Below, one piece after another: positions 42,726-50,673 of a stretch of 62,797 nucleotides of DNA (position 1 is its first letter; every line of letters begins with the position of its first letter). The stretch is taken from positions 1 through 62,797 of the forward strand of contig QXWX01000038.1 of the NCBI GenBank assembly GCA_009911175.1, read 5' to 3'. The notes beneath the pieces were generated by a model, which saw only the letters and a list, made by a program, of their open reading frames with translations, was not told the origin of the DNA and made no database searches. This DNA is from Lachnospiraceae bacterium (GTDB taxonomy: Bacteria; Bacillota_A; Clostridia; Lachnospirales; Lachnospiraceae). Position numbers and translations under genes: made by a program.

Positions 42726-43547
42726 ATGCGAAAGGAACTGCTTGAAAATGTCAGAAATTCACACCCGCTGATCCACAATATCACCAATTATGTGACCGTC
42801 AACGACTGCGCCAATATCCTGCTGGCCTGCGGCGGCTCGCCGATCATGGCGGATGATGTGGAGGAAGCGGAGGAGATCACGTCCATCTGCGGCGGGCTGA
42901 ACATCAATATCGGTACACTGAATCAGAGAACCATTCCCGCCATGCGAAAGGCCGGGATCAAGGCAAACGAGCTGGGGCACCCGGTGGTATTGGATCCGGT
43001 GGGGGCCGGCGCGTCCAGGCTTCGTACCGGCACAGCCATGGATCTGCTGGAGCATGTGAGATTTTCGGTCATCCGCGGAAATATTTCCGAGATCAAGACA
43101 TTGGCGCTGGGGAGCGGCAGCACCAGAGGCGTGGACGCGGATCTTGCGGATGCGGTGACAGAAGAAAATCTTGCGGAGGCAGCAGCATTCGCAAAAGAAT
43201 TTTCCGGGAAAACAGGGGCGGTGATCGCGGTCACGGGAGCCATTGATATCGTGGCCGATGAAAAGACGGCCTATTGCATTTTCAACGGACATCCTATGAT
43301 GAGCAGCATCACAGGAACCGGATGCCAGCTTACCGCCCTGACAGCGGCTTATGTCACAGCGAATCAGGAGCACACGCTGGAAGCCGCTGCCGCCGCGGTC
43401 TGCGCCATGGGAATCTGCGGGGAAAAAGCACGGCAGCGCATGACAGAGCAGGACGGAAATGCATCCTACCGCAATCATATCATCGACGCGATGTGCCATC
43501 TTACAGGAGAGGAACTGGAGCAAAAAGCGAGATATAAAGTATTATAA
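42726..43547 (+). CDS. thiM: hydroxyethylthiazole kinase
   Basis: 273 residues. It phosphorylates the thiazole moiety (5-hydroxyethyl-4-methylthiazole) with ATP in thiamine salvage. Conserved ThiM segments are seen: PLIHNITNYVTVNDCANILLA at the start, GGLNINIGTL, LDPVGAGAS and the C-terminal GTGCQLTALTAAY that shapes the phosphate site. GAGGAGGT precedes the ATG. First gene behind the TPP riboswitch; thiE and thiD follow. No thiazole or pyrimidine synthesis genes are present, so the operon serves salvage. Confidence 0.95.
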   Translation: MRKELLENVRNSHPLIHNITNYVTVNDCANILLACGGSPIMADDVEEAEEITSICGGLNINIGTLNQRTIPAMRKAGIKANELGHPVVLDPVGAGASRLRTGTAMDLLEHVRFSVIRGNISEIKTLALGSGSTRGVDADLADAVTEENLAEAAAFAKEFSGKTGAVIAVTGAIDIVADEKTAYCIFNGHPMMSSITGTGCQLTALTAAYVTANQEHTLEAAAAAVCAMGICGEKARQRMTEQDGNASYRNHIIDAMCHLTGEELEQKARYKVL

Positions 43548-43637
43548 GCGATATCCGGAACCGCGGCGTAAGCAGACAAGTCTGCGGCCTGCCGTTTGGA
43601 ACAACTGCCGACTATTTGAAAGCGAAAGGAGAAAAAA

Positions 43638-44279
43638 ATGAAATGCAGAAAAGAAACCATGCGCCTGTACGCTGTTACGGACCGCGCGTGGACAGGAAAG
43701 CAATCTCTGATGGAGCAGACAAAGGCCGCTCTGAAAGGCGGCGTGACCTGTGTGCAGCTCCGGGAAAAGGAACTGGATGAGGAAAATTTTCTGAAAGAAG
43801 CCCTGGAAATGAAGAAGCTCTGCGGGGTATACGGGATCCCGTTTTTTATCAATGACAACGTAGAGATTGCGGTAAAATGCGGTGCGGACGGTATCCACGT
43901 GGGGCAGAAGGACATGGAAGCCGGAAATGTGAGGGCGCTCGTAGGGGAGGAGATGATGATCGGAGTCTCCGTCCAGACTGCGGAGCAGGCAGCCGCGGCC
44001 CAGGAAGCGGGAGCGGACTATCTGGGAGTAGGAGCGGTATTCAATACCACCACAAAATTGGATGCCAGCGAGGTACCTTACGAGACTTTGAAAGAAATCT
44101 GTGAGACAGTATCAATCCCTGTTGTAGCCATCGGCGGTATCTCGAAGAAAAATATGCAGGAGCTTTCCGGCTCCGGGGCAGACGGGGCGGCGCTGGTATC
44201 GGCCATATTTTCTGCAGAAGATATCGAGGAGGAATGCAGGGAACTGCGCAGACTGGCGGAACAGACTTTTTCAAAATAA
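43638..44279 (+). CDS. thiE: thiamine-phosphate synthase
   Basis: 213 residues. It joins HMP-pyrophosphate and thiazole phosphate to thiamine phosphate. Typical TIM-barrel motifs: QLREKELDEENFLKEA, FINDNVEIAVKCGADGIHVGQKD, GVSVQTAEQA, DYLGVGAVFNTTTK and the phosphate loop AIGGISKKNM. The ATG at 43638 follows GAAAGGAG. It lies 90 bases after thiM and 15 before thiD and is under the same TPP riboswitch. Confidence 0.95.
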   Translation: MKCRKETMRLYAVTDRAWTGKQSLMEQTKAALKGGVTCVQLREKELDEENFLKEALEMKKLCGVYGIPFFINDNVEIAVKCGADGIHVGQKDMEAGNVRALVGEEMMIGVSVQTAEQAAAAQEAGADYLGVGAVFNTTTKLDASEVPYETLKEICETVSIPVVAIGGISKKNMQELSGSGADGAALVSAIFSAEDIEEECRELRRLAEQTFSK

Positions 44280-44294
44280 GTAGGAGGAAAACAA

Positions 44295-45149
44295 ATGAGG
44301 ACAGCATTATCCATCGCCGGAACCGATCCCACCGGAGGAGCCGGTATTCAGGCAGACTTGAAGACAATGACCTTGAACGGGGTATTTGCCATGAGCGTGG
44401 TCACTGCGCTGGTCGCACAGAACACCACCGGAGTAATCGGGATCATGGAGGTGACTCCGGAATTTTTGCAGAAACAAATTGACGCGGTATTTGAGGACAT
44501 TCGTCCGGATGCGGTCAAGATCGGCATGGTATCATCCGCCGGCCTGATCGAAACCATTGCGGATCGGCTCAAAGCGTATCAAGCGGAACATATCGTAGTG
44601 GATCCGGTCATGGTCACTACCAGCGGTTCCCGGCTGATCGAGGAGGAAGCAGTGGAAACACTGGAAAAAATGCTGCTGCCTCTGGCATCGGTCGTGACTC
44701 CCAATATTCCGGAGGCGGAGATCCTTTCCGGTCTGCCCATCCGCAATGAAACGGATATGGAAGCGGCTGCGGAAAAAATCAGCAGGACATACGGATGCAC
44801 CGTACTGTGCAAAGGCGGCCACAGTGTCAACGACGCCAATGACCTGCTGTTCGCAGAGGGAAAAGGCACATGGATCATGGGTGAACGCATTGACAATCCA
44901 AATACACATGGGACCGGCTGCACTCTGTCCAGCGCCATTGCCGCGAATCTTGCCAAGGGGCAGGGAATGGAAGAGGCAGTCCAAAACGCCAAGCGATATA
45001 TTTCCGGAGCGCTTGCGGATATGCTCGATCTGGGTGCAGGCTGCGGCCCCATGAACCATGCGTTTGACCTGCACAGTAAATTTGCAAAGCTGCATGTGAC
45101 ACCTTGGCCGTACACTGTTACTGGAGCACCCAAAGGGTGTGAACAGTAA
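44295..45149 (+). CDS. thiD: HMP/HMP-phosphate kinase
   Basis: 284 residues. It phosphorylates hydroxymethylpyrimidine twice to give the substrate of ThiE. Motifs: ALSIAGTDPTGGAGIQADLKT at the N-terminus, DAVKIGMVSS, VVDPVMVTTSGSRL and NTHGTGCTLSSAIAANL for the anion hole. AGGAGG precedes the ATG. The last codons and stop lie inside a palindromic repeat (45113-45154), so the C-terminus may have been altered by that element. Confidence 0.95.
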   Translation: MRTALSIAGTDPTGGAGIQADLKTMTLNGVFAMSVVTALVAQNTTGVIGIMEVTPEFLQKQIDAVFEDIRPDAVKIGMVSSAGLIETIADRLKAYQAEHIVVDPVMVTTSGSRLIEEEAVETLEKMLLPLASVVTPNIPEAEILSGLPIRNETDMEAAAEKISRTYGCTVLCKGGHSVNDANDLLFAEGKGTWIMGERIDNPNTHGTGCTLSSAIAANLAKGQGMEEAVQNAKRYISGALADMLDLGAGCGPMNHAFDLHSKFAKLHVTPWPYTVTGAPKGCEQ

Positions 45150-45154
45150 CACTG
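45113..45154 (+). repeat. GTTACT palindromic repeat, copy 2
   Basis: ACTGTTACTGGAGCACCC and GGGTGTGAACAGTAAC form a long hairpin around an AAA loop at the 3' end of thiD. It may also slow or end transcription, though no T-run follows. Confidence 0.65.
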
Positions 45155-45189
45155 ACTGGGCAGGAAGAAGCACATCTTTAAAAATCAGA

Positions 45190-45218
45190 TTGCCTGTAAG
45201 CGCATTTTCTGGTATATT
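45190..45218 (+). promoter_or_regulatory. candidate promoter of lrgAB
   Basis: TTGCCT (45190-45195), 17 bases, TATATT (45213-45218). CTGTTCAA and TTGAACAG further on form a spaced inverted repeat before lrgA. Confidence 0.45.
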
Positions 45219-45332
45219 AAGAAAGCAAAATAGTACCTGTTCAATACCTTCACAAAGATGCTGTACAGTATATTTCCGAAAATACGGTTTTGAACAGTTA
45301 CCAAAATGATGCGAAAGAAGGGAATTAATCTC

Positions 45333-45680
45333 ATGAAATATATCAGACAATCTGCGATCATCCTTTCGGTGACCTGCGTCGGCGAGCTGTTAAAATATCT
45401 TATTCCGCTTCCGATCCCGGCCAGTATTTACGGACTGCTGCTGTTGTTCGCCCTGCTGTTTTTCAAAGTGGTGAGACTGGACCAGGTGAAGGAGGCGGGG
45501 GAATTTCTGATCGAGATCATGCCGCTGATGTTTATCCCTCCGGCAGCAGGGCTTCTGGTATCCTGGGAGCAGATGCGGGGAATGGTGGTTCCGCTGTGCG
45601 TGATCATTCCCGCAACTACCTGTCTGGTCATGCTTGTGACCGGAAAGGTGACAGATTTTATGCTGAAGCACAAAGATTAG
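45333..45680 (+). CDS. lrgA: LrgA/CidA family membrane protein
   Basis: 115 residues, start ATG 45333 (GAAGGGAA upstream). Four hydrophobic segments with the family's IPLPIPASIYGLLLLF and MPLMFIPPAAGLL stretches. LrgA works with LrgB; the pair has been linked to holin-like control of autolysis and, in Bacillus (PftAB) and Streptococcus, to pyruvate transport. LrgB follows 121 bases later. Confidence 0.88.
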   Translation: MKYIRQSAIILSVTCVGELLKYLIPLPIPASIYGLLLLFALLFFKVVRLDQVKEAGEFLIEIMPLMFIPPAAGLLVSWEQMRGMVVPLCVIIPATTCLVMLVTGKVTDFMLKHKD

Positions 45681-45724
45681 TAGGCGCGGGAGCAGATCAT
45701 TTAAGTGATACGAATTTCCATGTA

Positions 45725-45750
45725 TCATCAACCGTACGGGTGGAAATTTT
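45725..45750 (+). repeat. CCGTACGGGTGGAAAT intergenic element
   Basis: ATCATCAACCGTACGGGTGGAAATTTTG between lrgA and lrgB resembles the element at 42661-42700 and pairs with an upstream GAATTTCCA to form a hairpin. Confidence 0.45.
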
Positions 45751-45801
45751 GTCCTGCGCAAAGCAGCAGGTAATTGAATTTCCCAGGAAAGGAAAATAAA
45801 A

Positions 45802-46494
45802 ATGAATGAGTTTTTTCTGGAATCCGCCACATTGGGAGTCGTTCTCAGCCTGGCAGGTTATTTTATCGGAACGGCGGTAAAAAAGAAATGGAAGCTGCCC
45901 ATCCTGAATCCGCTGCTGATTGCCATTGTGCTGGTAGTTGCGTTTCTTGCCGTATTCAAAGTAGATTATGACGCCTACAACAGCAGCGCAAAATATCTCA
46001 GCTACCTGCTGACCCCGGCCACGGTCAGCCTGGCGATCCCATTGTATCAGCAGATCGAGCTTTTGAAGAAGCATGCGGCGGCTATCTGCATCGGAATCCT
46101 CTCCGGCGTGCTGACAAGCCTGGTGTCGGTCCTCGTTCTGGCCGTCCTTTTCCGGCTGACCCATGAGGAGTATGTGACATTACTGCCCAAGTCCATTACC
46201 ACCGCTATCGGGATGGGCGTATCGGAGGAGCTGGGGGGATATGCGGTGATCACTACGGCTGTGATCATCATTACAGGCGTGTTTGGAAATATGGCCGCAG
46301 AGACCCTGTGCAGAGTATTCCGGATCAGGCATTCTATTTCCAGGGGGCTTGCGATCGGAACCGCTTCCCATGCGGTGGGGACAGCGAAGGCGATGGAAAT
46401 GGGGAAGATCGAAGGAGCCATGAGCAGCCTGGCGATCGTGGTCAGCGGGCTCTGTACCGTTGCGGGGGCGGTTGCGTTTGCCTCGCTTTTATAG
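45802..46494 (+). CDS. lrgB: LrgB family membrane protein
   Basis: 230 residues with six or more membrane segments. Family features: [42 protein letters not shown] and the C-terminal [27 protein letters not shown]. It is the larger partner of LrgA and likely forms the transport unit. AGGAAAGGAAA lies upstream of ATG 45802. Confidence 0.92.
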   Translation: MNEFFLESATLGVVLSLAGYFIGTAVKKKWKLPILNPLLIAIVLVVAFLAVFKVDYDAYNSSAKYLSYLLTPATVSLAIPLYQQIELLKKHAAAICIGILSGVLTSLVSVLVLAVLFRLTHEEYVTLLPKSITTAIGMGVSEELGGYAVITTAVIIITGVFGNMAAETLCRVFRIRHSISRGLAIGTASHAVGTAKAMEMGKIEGAMSSLAIVVSGLCTVAGAVAFASLL

Positions 46495-46616
46495 TTGCCC
46501 GAAGGAGTTTGCGCATGGGCCTGGATCAATATCTATAGAAGCGTAAATGCTGTCTCGCTATAGAAAGGCAGTAATATGAAAAATACAGAGGCAGGAAGAA
46601 AAGGAGGTCAGGCAGC

Positions 46617-47936
46617 ATGGCGATCAAAAAGAAAAATAGAATGATCCTTTTTATCATATTGACAGCGACTCTGTCTGTAACAACCGGATGCAGTGATGAT
46701 CATAAAGCAGATCCGGCGCAAGGTAAGAAAAATCAACCTATAGTAACAGAAACGCCAGAAGGCATAAGCGTGAATACGGATTTTGCAGAAGCATTCATGG
46801 AGCTGGAGCAATCTGGAATGGAAGAAATGCTGGAAAAGGGCTATAACCTCCCGCTCTCGCAATCCGCAGAGGAAGAAGCGGAAGCCGACTGCAAAAAGGC
46901 CATGGAGAGGATCCGCGGTATTTATGCGGGATCAGACAAAGGAAACTCGCTCAATCCCACACCGGACGGGGAATCCATTTCTAAAATGTATGAAGCTCTG
47001 CGGGAGACCGGCTGCCCCGTGACTGCCGCGGGTTTTCACTACACCATGGGAAATTATGAAAAAATGGAACAGTTCCTGGAAGAATGCCTGGATGGAAGCG
47101 AAGGTGAACTGACGCTCTACTATATCACTGCAGGCGGAGGAATCAACAGGAGCCGGTTCCTTTTTGACGGTACGCAACTGTATGTGATCGACACGATATA
47201 CACATGGAACGCAAAAGACGATCCGGCGATCGCAGGCAGCTCGCTCAACAGGATCAAAGATTGGGAATACACGGAGAAAGGCTGGTTTGCCTATGAATAC
47301 TGCATGCCCGAATACCCGGATGTGACAGAGCTTGCGAACGGCAACAACCTGCTCCGGGTAAAGCCCATGGAGGAAGCGTACATAAAGATCGCGGAAGAAT
47401 ATCTGCTTCCTATCGGGTATCTGGGCAACAACCTGCTTCGCTCGAACTGGGATGCCGGACACCTGGAAGAACTGGACTACAACGGCCTGTACGAGTACTT
47501 GTTTGCTTTAAAATATGAAAAGTCAATGGGGCTGGGAACCTATGCGGATGGGATTCCGAAAGAAGAATTTGAAACGCTGATGACAGAATATCTGCCTGTA
47601 ACCGTGGAAGAGCTTGCCAGGTATGCGGTATATGACGGGGAAAAACAGACCTATGGATGGAAACGGTTGGGGCCGCTGACCTACATGGCCAACTGGTTCA
47701 GCAATTCCATCCCGGAGGTGAGAGAGATTCAGGAAAATCCGGACGGAACAACGTCGCTTACGATCGACGCGGTCTGCGAAGCCATGGGGGAAGACCGCGT
47801 GATGAGCCATGTGCTTACGCTGCAGATCCGGGAGGATGGAAGCGCTCGGTATCTGGGAAACCAAGTGCTTGAGGACGGGCTGGAAAAAATCACCGAATAT
47901 CAGTACAGGCTGCCGCAGACAGACGCGGGGCTTTGA
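46617..47936 (+). CDS. lipoprotein of unknown function
   Basis: 439 residues with GGAGG before ATG 46617. Signal peptide with lipobox SVTTGC (Cys25), then a linker and a large domain rich in Glu, Tyr and Trp. Mentionable motifs are AEAFMELEQSGMEEML, an FHYTMGNYEKMEQFLEE stretch and repeated YLPVTVEEL/YLLPIGYL segments. I think this belongs to a Lachnospiraceae-specific DUF (possibly DUF6070) but cannot confirm. It should be anchored outside the membrane. It stands alone and is closed by a hairpin at 47996-48028. Confidence 0.6.
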   Translation: MAIKKKNRMILFIILTATLSVTTGCSDDHKADPAQGKKNQPIVTETPEGISVNTDFAEAFMELEQSGMEEMLEKGYNLPLSQSAEEEAEADCKKAMERIRGIYAGSDKGNSLNPTPDGESISKMYEALRETGCPVTAAGFHYTMGNYEKMEQFLEECLDGSEGELTLYYITAGGGINRSRFLFDGTQLYVIDTIYTWNAKDDPAIAGSSLNRIKDWEYTEKGWFAYEYCMPEYPDVTELANGNNLLRVKPMEEAYIKIAEEYLLPIGYLGNNLLRSNWDAGHLEELDYNGLYEYLFALKYEKSMGLGTYADGIPKEEFETLMTEYLPVTVEELARYAVYDGEKQTYGWKRLGPLTYMANWFSNSIPEVREIQENPDGTTSLTIDAVCEAMGEDRVMSHVLTLQIREDGSARYLGNQVLEDGLEKITEYQYRLPQTDAGL

Positions 47937-47995
47937 CTCTCACGGCGGCCGTCAAATATCTGTGTAAGAAAGGCTCGTTACTTCTCGGAAATAGA

Positions 47996-48028
47996 AACGG
48001 AGCGGCAGATTTATCCGACGCTCCGTAT
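47996..48028 (+). terminator. hairpin after the lipoprotein gene
   Basis: ACGGAGCG and CGCTCCGT pair around a 15-base loop; weak T tail, so strength is uncertain. Confidence 0.5.
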
Positions 48029-48056
48029 CATATACAATTTCAATCACTGTCTCTGC

Positions 48057-48490
48057 TTAAGCTTCGTGGGCACTGATATTGATGGTAATGTTATCCTGGG
48101 GCAGATCCTCCATGCTGCCATCGTCCTTACAATTCCGTCCCTCTGCTCTTGTGAGATGTCATTTCCCTGTTCGGTATATAAGGTTACGGAAACAGCAGAA
48201 GCGGAAAAGTCAGCACTGTTGAAGTCATGGATACTGACCAGTGAATCGCTGCCTTCAACGATGGACTGGATCACTTCCTGCAAACTCCTTTCTAAGTCGG
48301 CCTGTTTAACTTTTTCCTTGTCTGCATCATCCATTTCTGCCTGCTGTCCTGCCATATATTGCGCATATGTAATATTATCGGTATTGCGCTCATCGGCTAA
48401 TTTGCGGCTTTCATTCAATTTACCCGAAATTATAAAATAAGCACACAGAATAACGATCAGAAAAAAGAAGATGACAATGTACTGTTTTAT
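48057..48490 (-). pseudogene. degraded membrane protein with an EscJ/FliF/SpoIIIAG-like ring motif
   Basis: On the minus strand a membrane segment (QYIVIFFFLIVILCAYFIIS) leads into an acidic helical part and then IHDFNSADFSASAVSVTLY, ISQEQRDGIV and, after a shift of frame, MEDLPQDNITINIS before TAA. The second half resembles the ring-building motif of EscJ/FliF and SpoIIIAG/AH. The expected start is ATA (48490-48488) instead of ATG, there is no ribosome binding site, and the frame breaks after GIV. So I read it as a decayed gene. The family is tentative. Confidence 0.5.
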
Positions 48491-48503
48491 TTACAAGGTC
48501 AAT

Positions 48504-48518
48504 AAGGTTACTATTCAC
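48504..48518 (+). repeat. GTTACT repeat, half copy
   Basis: AAGGTTACTATTCAC, one arm of the palindrome seen at 42350-42392, without its partner arm. Confidence 0.5.
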
Positions 48519-48553
48519 AGTCACTCAATAAGCAAAAATACAAGAATAGTTTC

Positions 48554-48582
48554 TTGACTTTTTTACTATAGTATACCATAAT
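48554..48582 (+). promoter_or_regulatory. promoter of the DUF234 ATPase gene
   Basis: TTGACT (48554-48559), 17 bases, CATAAT (48577-48582), about 90 bases before the start codon. Confidence 0.6.
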
Positions 48583-48671
48583 AAAGTTAGATGTAATTTA
48601 CTTATTTGTAATTTAGTTAATCATAATACAGCAATTTTAAAACTGAATAATATAAAAGGTGAGGTGGCAGG

Positions 48672-50111
48672 ATGTTTATCGGAAGAGAACGGGAAATGGG
48701 GACGCTGGAGAGGCTGTATCAGAGTGACGCCTTTGAGTTTGTTGTGATCTATGGAAGAAGACGGGTCGGCAAGACAACTCTGATCAGTGAGTTTATCAAG
48801 GACAAAAAGGCTGTTTTTTACCCGGGGATTGATTCCAATGAGAAGCAGAACCTGGAGATCCTGAGCGCCAGTATCATGTCTGTCTTTACGGGAGTGGAGA
48901 TTGGGACCGTGTTCCGGGATTTCAATGAGGCACTGGAGCTGATCTACCGGATGTCGAAGGATGAGCGGGTCATACTTGTGATTGATGAATATCCGTACCT
49001 GGCGAATTGCTACGGCGGGATTTCCTCACTGCTGGCATCCTTTATTGATCACAAGTTTTTGAAATCCAAATTGATGCTCATTCTGTGCGGATCCTCCCTT
49101 TCTTTCATGGAGAACCAGGTACTGGGTTACCAGAGCCCGCTGTACGGGAGAAGAACCGCGCAGATGAAGCTCCGGCCGTTCACATTTGCCGAGTGCGGCA
49201 GATACTACCAGTATTTTGATAAGGAGGATCTGGCTCTGGCTTATGGGATTACAGGGGGGATTCCGCTGTATATGTCGAAGCTGGATGACAGAAGGTCAAT
49301 GGAGGACAATATCAAAAGCAATTTTTTTGAAATGTCGGCGTATTTGTTTGAGGAGCCGGGGAACCTGATCAAGCAGGAATGCCGAGAGCCGATGCAGTAT
49401 AACGCGATCATCAAAGCCATTGCCACCGGATCCAGCAAGATCAGCGAGATATCCGGTGCTTCCGGATTGAACGACACGGGGGCGACCAGCAATTATATTT
49501 CCAAGCTGATGTCGATCGGCATCATTGAGAAGGAATTTCCATATAAGGCGGAGCACTCCAGAAAGACAATCTATAAGCTGTCAGACAGCATGTTTCAGTT
49601 CTGGTATCGTTTTGTTCCGGCGAACCTGTCTCTGATCGGACAGGGGGCCGGGGACAGGGCGTACCAGCGGGTAGAGAAGCAGATCCCAGCATACATGGGG
49701 TTCGTGTTCGAGGAGATCTGCAAGCAGTATCTGTGGCAGGAGAATCTCAAAGGAAACCTGCCGGTTGACTTTCAGGATATGGGCCGATGGTGGGGCAATG
49801 ATCCGGTGGAGAAGCGGCAGACAGAGATTGATATCCTTGCGGATAATGAGGAGGGCGAAGCCATCTTTGCAGAGTGCAAGTGGAGAAATGAGCTGACCTC
49901 GGAAGCGGAGCTGAAAGAACTGCAGCACCAGAGCGCATTGTTCCATTATAAGAAAAATGTGCTGATCTTGTTTTCGAAAAGCGGTTTTACGGTCGGATGC
50001 CGGGAGCTGGCAGAGAAGTGGGGGAATGTGCTGCTCATCCGGTTTGAGGATATGGAGTGGGATAACGCATCCAGCCCATTGAAAAGCATACTCGATATAA
50101 AATATTCTTGA
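48672..50111 (+). CDS. ATPase_2/DUF234 protein with PD-(D/E)XK-like C-terminus
   Basis: 479 residues. Start MFIGREREMGTLERLY and P-loop VVIYGRRRVGKTTLI (about 24-38), Walker B ILVIDEYPYLAN. A winged helix lies near 260-310 and the DUF234 domain at the end contains EIDILAD ... FAECKW, a PD-(D/E)XK-like pattern. Such STAND-like ATPases are widespread in anaerobes and archaea, often near mobile genes; the physiological role is not known. GAGGTGG precedes the ATG. Confidence 0.82.
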   Translation: MFIGREREMGTLERLYQSDAFEFVVIYGRRRVGKTTLISEFIKDKKAVFYPGIDSNEKQNLEILSASIMSVFTGVEIGTVFRDFNEALELIYRMSKDERVILVIDEYPYLANCYGGISSLLASFIDHKFLKSKLMLILCGSSLSFMENQVLGYQSPLYGRRTAQMKLRPFTFAECGRYYQYFDKEDLALAYGITGGIPLYMSKLDDRRSMEDNIKSNFFEMSAYLFEEPGNLIKQECREPMQYNAIIKAIATGSSKISEISGASGLNDTGATSNYISKLMSIGIIEKEFPYKAEHSRKTIYKLSDSMFQFWYRFVPANLSLIGQGAGDRAYQRVEKQIPAYMGFVFEEICKQYLWQENLKGNLPVDFQDMGRWWGNDPVEKRQTEIDILADNEEGEAIFAECKWRNELTSEAELKELQHQSALFHYKKNVLILFSKSGFTVGCRELAEKWGNVLLIRFEDMEWDNASSPLKSILDIKYS

Positions 50112-50205
50112 CAAAAACGGTCGGTATCAAGTATAGTAAAAATAGTTAGCGGTCACTAATGAAATGTGACCGCCTCTTTTCTGAATAGAAGTTAGGCGAA
50201 GCTAA
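50108..50205 (+). promoter_or_regulatory. DtxR-type regulator promoter with two TTAG-N6-CTAA boxes
   Basis: TTGACA (50108-50113), 18 bases, TATAGT (50132-50137). TTAGCGGTCACTAA (50146-50159) and TTAGGCGAAGCTAA (50192-50205) both fit TTAG-N6-CTAA, resembling the outer half-sites of a DtxR/IdeR box. Between them GCGGTCAC/GTGACCGC (50149-50173) forms a hairpin followed by CTCTTTT, a possible attenuator. Confidence 0.65.
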
Positions 50206-50240
50206 TAAAAATTAGCAATGACATCACGGGGCGATGGAAA

Positions 50241-50609
50241 ATGAAACAAAAAAAGACCGTAGAAGATTATCTGAAAGCAATTTATACGATTTCAAAACGG
50301 AAGAAAGTGCACGGCGCCGACATAGCCGATCAGCTGAAGGTTTCCCGCCCAACGGTTTCGGTTGCGCTGAGGGCACTGTCAGAAGAAGGATATCTGTTTC
50401 TGGATGATAAAACGCGTGAGGTGCATTTGACAGACAGGGGAAAAGAGATTGCCGGGGAGATCTATGAACGGCACGATACGGTCCGGAAGCTTTTGACCGG
50501 GTTCGGAGTAGATGAGGAGACGGCAAGCGCGGATGCCTGCGAGATAGAGCACCTGATCAGCGCGGAAAGCTATGAGGCATTTAAGGCGCTGATCAGGAAC
50601 AAAAAGTAA
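50241..50609 (+). CDS. DtxR/MntR family metal-dependent regulator
   Basis: 122 residues. HTH in VHGADIADQLKVSRPTVSVALRAL, then the metal-binding/dimerisation part with the usual Glu/His/Cys positions (EIYERHDTVRKLLTGFGVDEETASADACEIEHLIS). There is no C-terminal SH3 domain, as in MntR. It lies behind two TTAG-N6-CTAA boxes that it may bind itself, and converges on a metal P-type ATPase operon, which suggests iron or manganese sensing. Confidence 0.88.
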   Translation: MKQKKTVEDYLKAIYTISKRKKVHGADIADQLKVSRPTVSVALRALSEEGYLFLDDKTREVHLTDRGKEIAGEIYERHDTVRKLLTGFGVDEETASADACEIEHLISAESYEAFKALIRNKK

Positions 50610-50673
50610 CATTTCTGTTCTGAACGGCAATACAGAAGCTGGTACAAAATCCATTGCTAATTACACAATGCTG

